Shown here: positions 6,406 through 8,716 of the stretch, piece after piece
Layout of the letters: each line of letters begins with the position of its first letter
How positions within the stretch are numbered: position 1 is the first letter of the stretch
DNA from: Ruminococcus sp. CAG:403
Lineage (GTDB): Bacteria; Bacillota; Clostridia; Oscillospirales; Ruminococcaceae
Assembly: GCA_000437255.1 (NCBI GenBank)
Contig: FR899092.1
Location: 1-8,716, forward strand
Direction of reading: 5' to 3'
Length of the DNA stretch: 8,716 bases
Made by a program: the position numbers and the translations under genes
The notes under the pieces: generated by a model
Databases searched by the model: none
What the model was told of the DNA's origin: nothing
The model's input: the letters and a program-made list of their open reading frames with translations, nothing else

Positions 6406-6434
6406 TTGACAAAATCATAAGGATATGCTATACT
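6406..6434 (+). promoter_or_regulatory. Promoter of the toxin-antitoxin cassette
   Basis: On the plus strand a perfect TTGACA (6406-6411) and TATACT (6429-6434) are exactly 17 bases apart, and TGC before the -10 makes it an extended -10. Transcription would start near 6441, giving a leader of about 40 bases before the antitoxin. AAAATCA occurs twice (6411-6417 and 6435-6441), a possible operator pair. The -35 lies 17 bases from the primase start codon, so it fires away from and opposite to the phage operon. Confidence 0.88.
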
Positions 6435-6482
6435 AAAATCACAAAAAGCACGCCATTTCCAATTGAAACGGAGGTTATACGC

Positions 6483-6695
6483 ATGAGTACCAAAGAAATG
6501 CTGCTTCACGAAATCGACGCCATGAACGAAAAGCAGCTGCAGGGACTGCTACTGTTTATTCAGGGCTGCTATGCAGAAATCCCGAATGCGGAAACGCAGG
6601 CTGCTATGGACGAAGTGGAGGAAATGAAGAAACACCCAGAGCAGTATCCCGGTTATACCGATATTGATGAAATGATGAGGGATCTGCTGCAATGA
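6483..6695 (+). CDS. RelB-like type II antitoxin
   Basis: A 70-residue acidic protein encoded directly before a YafQ-like toxin, with which it overlaps by ATGA. Antitoxins of this type fold onto the toxin and block its RNase site. The C-terminal half (EIPNAETQAAMDEVEEMKK, then YTDIDEMMRDLL) matches the tail of RelB-like partners of YafQ-type toxins. The N-terminal half (about 1-30) is predicted helical (STKEMLLHEIDAMNEKQLQGLLLFI) and shows no obvious ribbon-helix-helix strand, so it may not bind DNA as DinJ does. The start is fixed by GGAGG eight bases upstream and by the promoter at 6406-6434. It lies on the strand opposite to all phage genes here. Pairing is certain from context; the exact antitoxin family is less so. 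Confidence 0.8.
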   Translation: MSTKEMLLHEIDAMNEKQLQGLLLFIQGCYAEIPNAETQAAMDEVEEMKKHPEQYPGYTDIDEMMRDLLQ

Positions 6696-7000
6696 AGTAC
6701 ACCGTAAAACCAACTTCTCTATTCAAAAAAGACTTGAAAAAGATGCAAAAGCAGCACAAAGATCTGGAGCTGCTTAACCAGATTCTGAAACTGCTGGCAG
6801 ACGGGAAAGCACTTCCGGAAAAGAATCGTGATCACGCTCTGACTGGCAACTACACCGGCTGTCGGGAGTGTCACATTCAGCCGGACTGGCTTCTGATCTA
6901 TGAGGCTGCAGATGACACGCTGTTCCTGTACCTCACCCGTACCGGCAGCCTCCTGTACCTCCCCCGTACCGGCAGCCACAGCGAACTCTTTGACAAATAA
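6692..7000 (+). CDS. YafQ-like mRNA interferase toxin with an internal duplication
   Basis: This RelE/ParE-superfamily toxin, 102 residues, should cleave mRNA in the ribosomal A site when freed from its antitoxin. YafQ signatures are clear: KDHK-like early helices, RDHALTGNYTG (H48), RECHIQPDWLLIY (H61, D65, W66) and a terminal RTGSHSELF (H96, F100). These correspond to H50, H63, D67, W68, H87 and F91 of E. coli YafQ. Family members are usually about 90-95 residues; the excess is explained by a nine-residue repeat, LYLTRTGSL followed by LYLPRTGSH, just before the catalytic His. All catalytic residues remain, so it may be active, but the last strand is lengthened. The start ATG overlaps the antitoxin stop and its own ribosome binding site is weak, which fits translational coupling that keeps toxin below antitoxin. 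Confidence 0.9.
   Translation: MKYTVKPTSLFKKDLKKMQKQHKDLELLNQILKLLADGKALPEKNRDHALTGNYTGCRECHIQPDWLLIYEAADDTLFLYLTRTGSLLYLPRTGSHSELFDK
6926..6979 (+). repeat. 27-bp in-frame tandem duplication inside the toxin gene
   Basis: Units 6926-6952 and 6953-6979 match at 25 of 27 positions. The two differences (A to C at the tenth base, T to A at the 26th) change Thr to Pro and Leu to His in the encoded nine-residue repeat. The repeat unit keeps the frame and precedes the conserved His-Ser-Glu-Leu-Phe end of the toxin. Confidence 0.92.
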
Positions 7001-7005
7001 CCACA

Positions 7006-7036
7006 GGCAGACTGCAAAAAGCGGTCTGTCTTTTTT
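7006..7036 (+). terminator. Intrinsic terminator of the toxin-antitoxin cassette
   Basis: GGCAGACTGC (7006-7015) pairs with GCGGTCTGTC (7021-7030) over ten positions, two of them G-T, with an AAAAA loop, followed by six T (7031-7036). It directs termination on the plus strand only. The T-run overlaps the stop codon of the opposite-strand helicase, so the cassette fits tightly against the phage gene and should not stop phage transcripts passing the other way. Confidence 0.85.
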
Positions 7037-8621
7037 ATTTTTCCGGCACATACTCCGCCACCATGATCGCCCTCGGCACATGCCAGCCGTTCGCTGCAAT
7101 ACGGTTAATGAGATTTTTGGCTGCATCGAATGACCAGCCTCCAACATGCTGAAAGCCGTACTTCTCCAGGCAGCGAATCTGCTTCGGCGTTGCCAGTCCG
7201 CTCTGCTGCCGCTGTGCCACTGTGCGGAGAATTTGTTCCGCTTTCCCGGCACTTTCTACGGCATCCGGATTGATACCCCGTTTCTCCAAGTCCTTCTTCT
7301 GCTTGTCCGTTGGTGGATGGGATTCCCACCCAAATGCCGGCACATAACCGGAAAGGTCCTGTGACTGGATCGACATCTCATATTGCAGTGGGTCTACCAG
7401 CTTAGACTTTCGTTTCTTCATGGATTCCAGCTGCTCCGCCAGCTTGGACTCCCGGTCTGCCACCACGTCTTCAGACGCTTTGTTTTCGGCTTCCTCAATG
7501 TCTACGGGTACTCCGGGCAGCTGCTCTAGCTGCTGAGTCATCTTCTGCTGCACTTCCTCGTCCTCGCAGATGAGGCATGCCGGACGGCACAGCTCGTGTT
7601 TCTCCGTGTTCCACAGAAAATCCAGCAGCAAGAGATGATCTTTTCCCTCTGCCAGCCGTGTGCCACGTCCCACCATCTGGCAGTACAAGGCACGAACCTT
7701 TGTGGAGCGCAGCACCACTACACAATCTACATCCGGACAGTCCCAGCCCTCTGTGAGCAGCATGCTGTTGCACAGCACATTGTACTTGCCGTCAGCGAAA
7801 TCCTGCAAAACCTGTTCCCGGTCATCGGATTCACCGTTGACCTCTGCCGCACGGAAACCGTGCTGACAGAGCATGTCCCGGAATTTTTGGGATGTCTTGA
7901 CCAGCGGCAGGAATACCACTGTTTTGCGATTGGCGCAGTGCTTTGCCATTTCGGCGGCAATCTGATCCAAATAGGGATCCAGCGCCGTGGCGATGTCACC
8001 GGGTTTGTAATCTCCGGCAGCTGTCCCCACATGGGTGAAATCAATCTGCACCGGCACAGTCAGTGCCCGGATGGGCGTTAAGTATCCCTCGTGAATGGCC
8101 TGTGGCAGCGTGTATTCATACGCCAGACTGTCGAACACCTTGCCCAGATTCTGCTTGTCTCCTCGGTCAGGCGTTGCTGTCACACCCAGCACATTGGCAG
8201 TATGGAAATGGTTCAAAATGACTTGATAGCTGTCCGATGTGGAATGGTGTGCTTCGTCAATGATAATGGTCTGGAAGTAATCAGAGGGGAACTGGTCAAG
8301 GCGTTTCTGCCGCATAAGGGTCTGCACGCTGCCTACCACTACCCGGTACCATTCCCCCAGGCAGGTTTGCTCTGCCTTTTCCACAGCACATTTCAAACCG
8401 CTGGTACGTTCCAGCTTGTCCGCAGCCTGTTGGAGCAGCTCACCCCGATGTGCCAGAATCAATACTTTTCCGCCGCTGCGGACTTCATCTTCTGCAATCT
8501 TTGCAAAAACAATGGTTTTTCCACAACCGGTCGGCAGTACCAGCAGCGTGCGCTTCCTGCCTTCGTCCCACTCCTTGTGCACGGCTTCTCTTGCCGCTTG
8601 CTGATAAGGTCGCATTTGCAT
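7035..8621 (-). CDS. Phage DEAH-type superfamily 2 helicase
   Basis: This 528-residue ATPase belongs to the UvrB/type III-res-like SF2 helicases common in phage replication modules, where it probably unwinds or remodels DNA. Motifs appear in order: MRPYQ at the N-terminus, Walker A PTGCGKT (30-36), Ia LAHRGELL (56-63), DEAH (122-125), TATP (148-151), and the second RecA domain ending in QMVGRGTR (about 320-327). A Cys-rich patch CRPACLIC follows near 350, perhaps a metal site. A charged coiled stretch (about 380-430) leads to two copies of a roughly 40-residue module, TDKQKKDLEKRG and TPKQIRCLEKYG (from about 438 and 478). The start has AAGGAG nine bases upstream and lies 13 bases after the previous stop. 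The toxin-antitoxin cassette separates it from the primase, which it would otherwise directly precede. Confidence 0.92.
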   Translation of the reverse strand: MQMRPYQQAAREAVHKEWDEGRKRTLLVLPTGCGKTIVFAKIAEDEVRSGGKVLILAHRGELLQQAADKLERTSGLKCAVEKAEQTCLGEWYRVVVGSVQTLMRQKRLDQFPSDYFQTIIIDEAHHSTSDSYQVILNHFHTANVLGVTATPDRGDKQNLGKVFDSLAYEYTLPQAIHEGYLTPIRALTVPVQIDFTHVGTAAGDYKPGDIATALDPYLDQIAAEMAKHCANRKTVVFLPLVKTSQKFRDMLCQHGFRAAEVNGESDDREQVLQDFADGKYNVLCNSMLLTEGWDCPDVDCVVVLRSTKVRALYCQMVGRGTRLAEGKDHLLLLDFLWNTEKHELCRPACLICEDEEVQQKMTQQLEQLPGVPVDIEEAENKASEDVVADRESKLAEQLESMKKRKSKLVDPLQYEMSIQSQDLSGYVPAFGWESHPPTDKQKKDLEKRGINPDAVESAGKAEQILRTVAQRQQSGLATPKQIRCLEKYGFQHVGGWSFDAAKNLINRIAANGWHVPRAIMVAEYVPEK

Positions 8622-8634
8622 GGCATATCACTCC

Positions 8635-8716
8635 TTAAAACTGACCATTGTTCCAGCTGCTTTGCGGTGCGCTCTGCTGCGGCTGCCAGGGTTGCGGACT
8701 GTTTTGCGGATATGAA
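8635..8716 (-). CDS. C-terminal tail of a Pro/Gln-rich phage protein (partial; DUF669- or SSB-like guess)
   Basis: Only the last 26 codons are in the window, ending at a TAA at 8635-8637. The tail is low complexity, rich in Pro, Gln, Ser and Asn (for example QPWQPQQSAPQ), and ends in WNNGQF. The coding sense is supported by its stop lying 13 bases before the helicase start, with the helicase ribosome binding site in between. Such tails occur on phage DUF669 and single-strand-binding proteins, which are often encoded just before this helicase. The ending lacks the acidic DDDIPF-type tip of classical SSB. Identity is a guess from neighbourhood and composition. Confidence 0.5.
   Translation of the reverse strand, partial: SYPQNSPQPWQPQQSAPQSSWNNGQF

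Noticed and set aside
6390..6509. N-terminal extension of the primase-helicase to a GTG at 6509
   Set aside because: It would overlap the antitoxin gene and its promoter, has no ribosome binding site and encodes no family-like sequence before residue 41.
6719..7252. A 177-codon minus-strand open frame
   Set aside because: It lies antisense to the toxin and out of frame with the helicase; its repeated GTGEVQEAA peptide is only the shadow of the toxin duplication.
1..8716. tRNA, rRNA, CRISPR array, insertion sequence or integrase attachment site
   Set aside because: I saw no regularly spaced direct repeats, transposase or recombinase motifs, or tRNA-like cloverleaf. The repeats at 4004-4125 are palindromic, not CRISPR-like. 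Without both phage ends, attachment sites cannot be assessed.

Overview
The window reads as part of a tailed, siphovirus-like phage or prophage of a Gram-positive host, most likely a gut clostridium of the Ruminococcus/Oscillospiraceae kind. This rests on the families (SPP1-type portal, PBSX-type large terminase, ArpU/DUF1492-type regulator, Lar-type zinc ribbon, RusA), the strong GGAGG ribosome binding sites and the moderate GC content. It is a judgement from the sequence alone. No integrase or attachment site is visible, so prophage versus free phage cannot be decided.

The phage genes all lie on the minus strand and read from high to low coordinates. The tail of a Pro/Gln-rich protein (8635-8716) is followed by a DEAH-type superfamily 2 helicase (7035-8621) and a primase-helicase fusion (4140-6389, probable TTG start). 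Next come a structured, repeat-rich gap with a possible 56-residue ORF (3965-4140), a RusA-type Holliday junction resolvase (3560-3964), a Lar-type double zinc ribbon (3214-3567), a small zinc-ribbon protein (2840-3217) and an ArpU/DUF1492-like late regulator (2430-2843). A 186-base control region follows, with two good minus-strand promoters and a perfect 12-bp stem terminator. Beyond it start the packaging and head genes: small terminase (1800-2243), large terminase (575-1816) and an SPP1-type portal that runs off the window (1-559). The first block copies and resolves phage DNA, the regulator marks the early/late switch, and the last block packages DNA into heads.

One cassette breaks the pattern. 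A toxin-antitoxin pair (6483-7000) sits on the plus strand between helicase and primase, with its own near-consensus promoter (6406-6434) and its own terminator (7006-7036). It looks like a moron acquired by the phage. The toxin is YafQ-like and carries an in-frame 27-bp tandem duplication just before its catalytic histidine.

The least explained element is the gap at 4004-4125. It holds a 69-base hairpin, a 14-bp perfect palindrome and an AT-rich hairpin built from repeated GTCAATG and CGACAA words, next to the replication genes. It is a candidate origin, regulatory RNA or small mobile hairpin.
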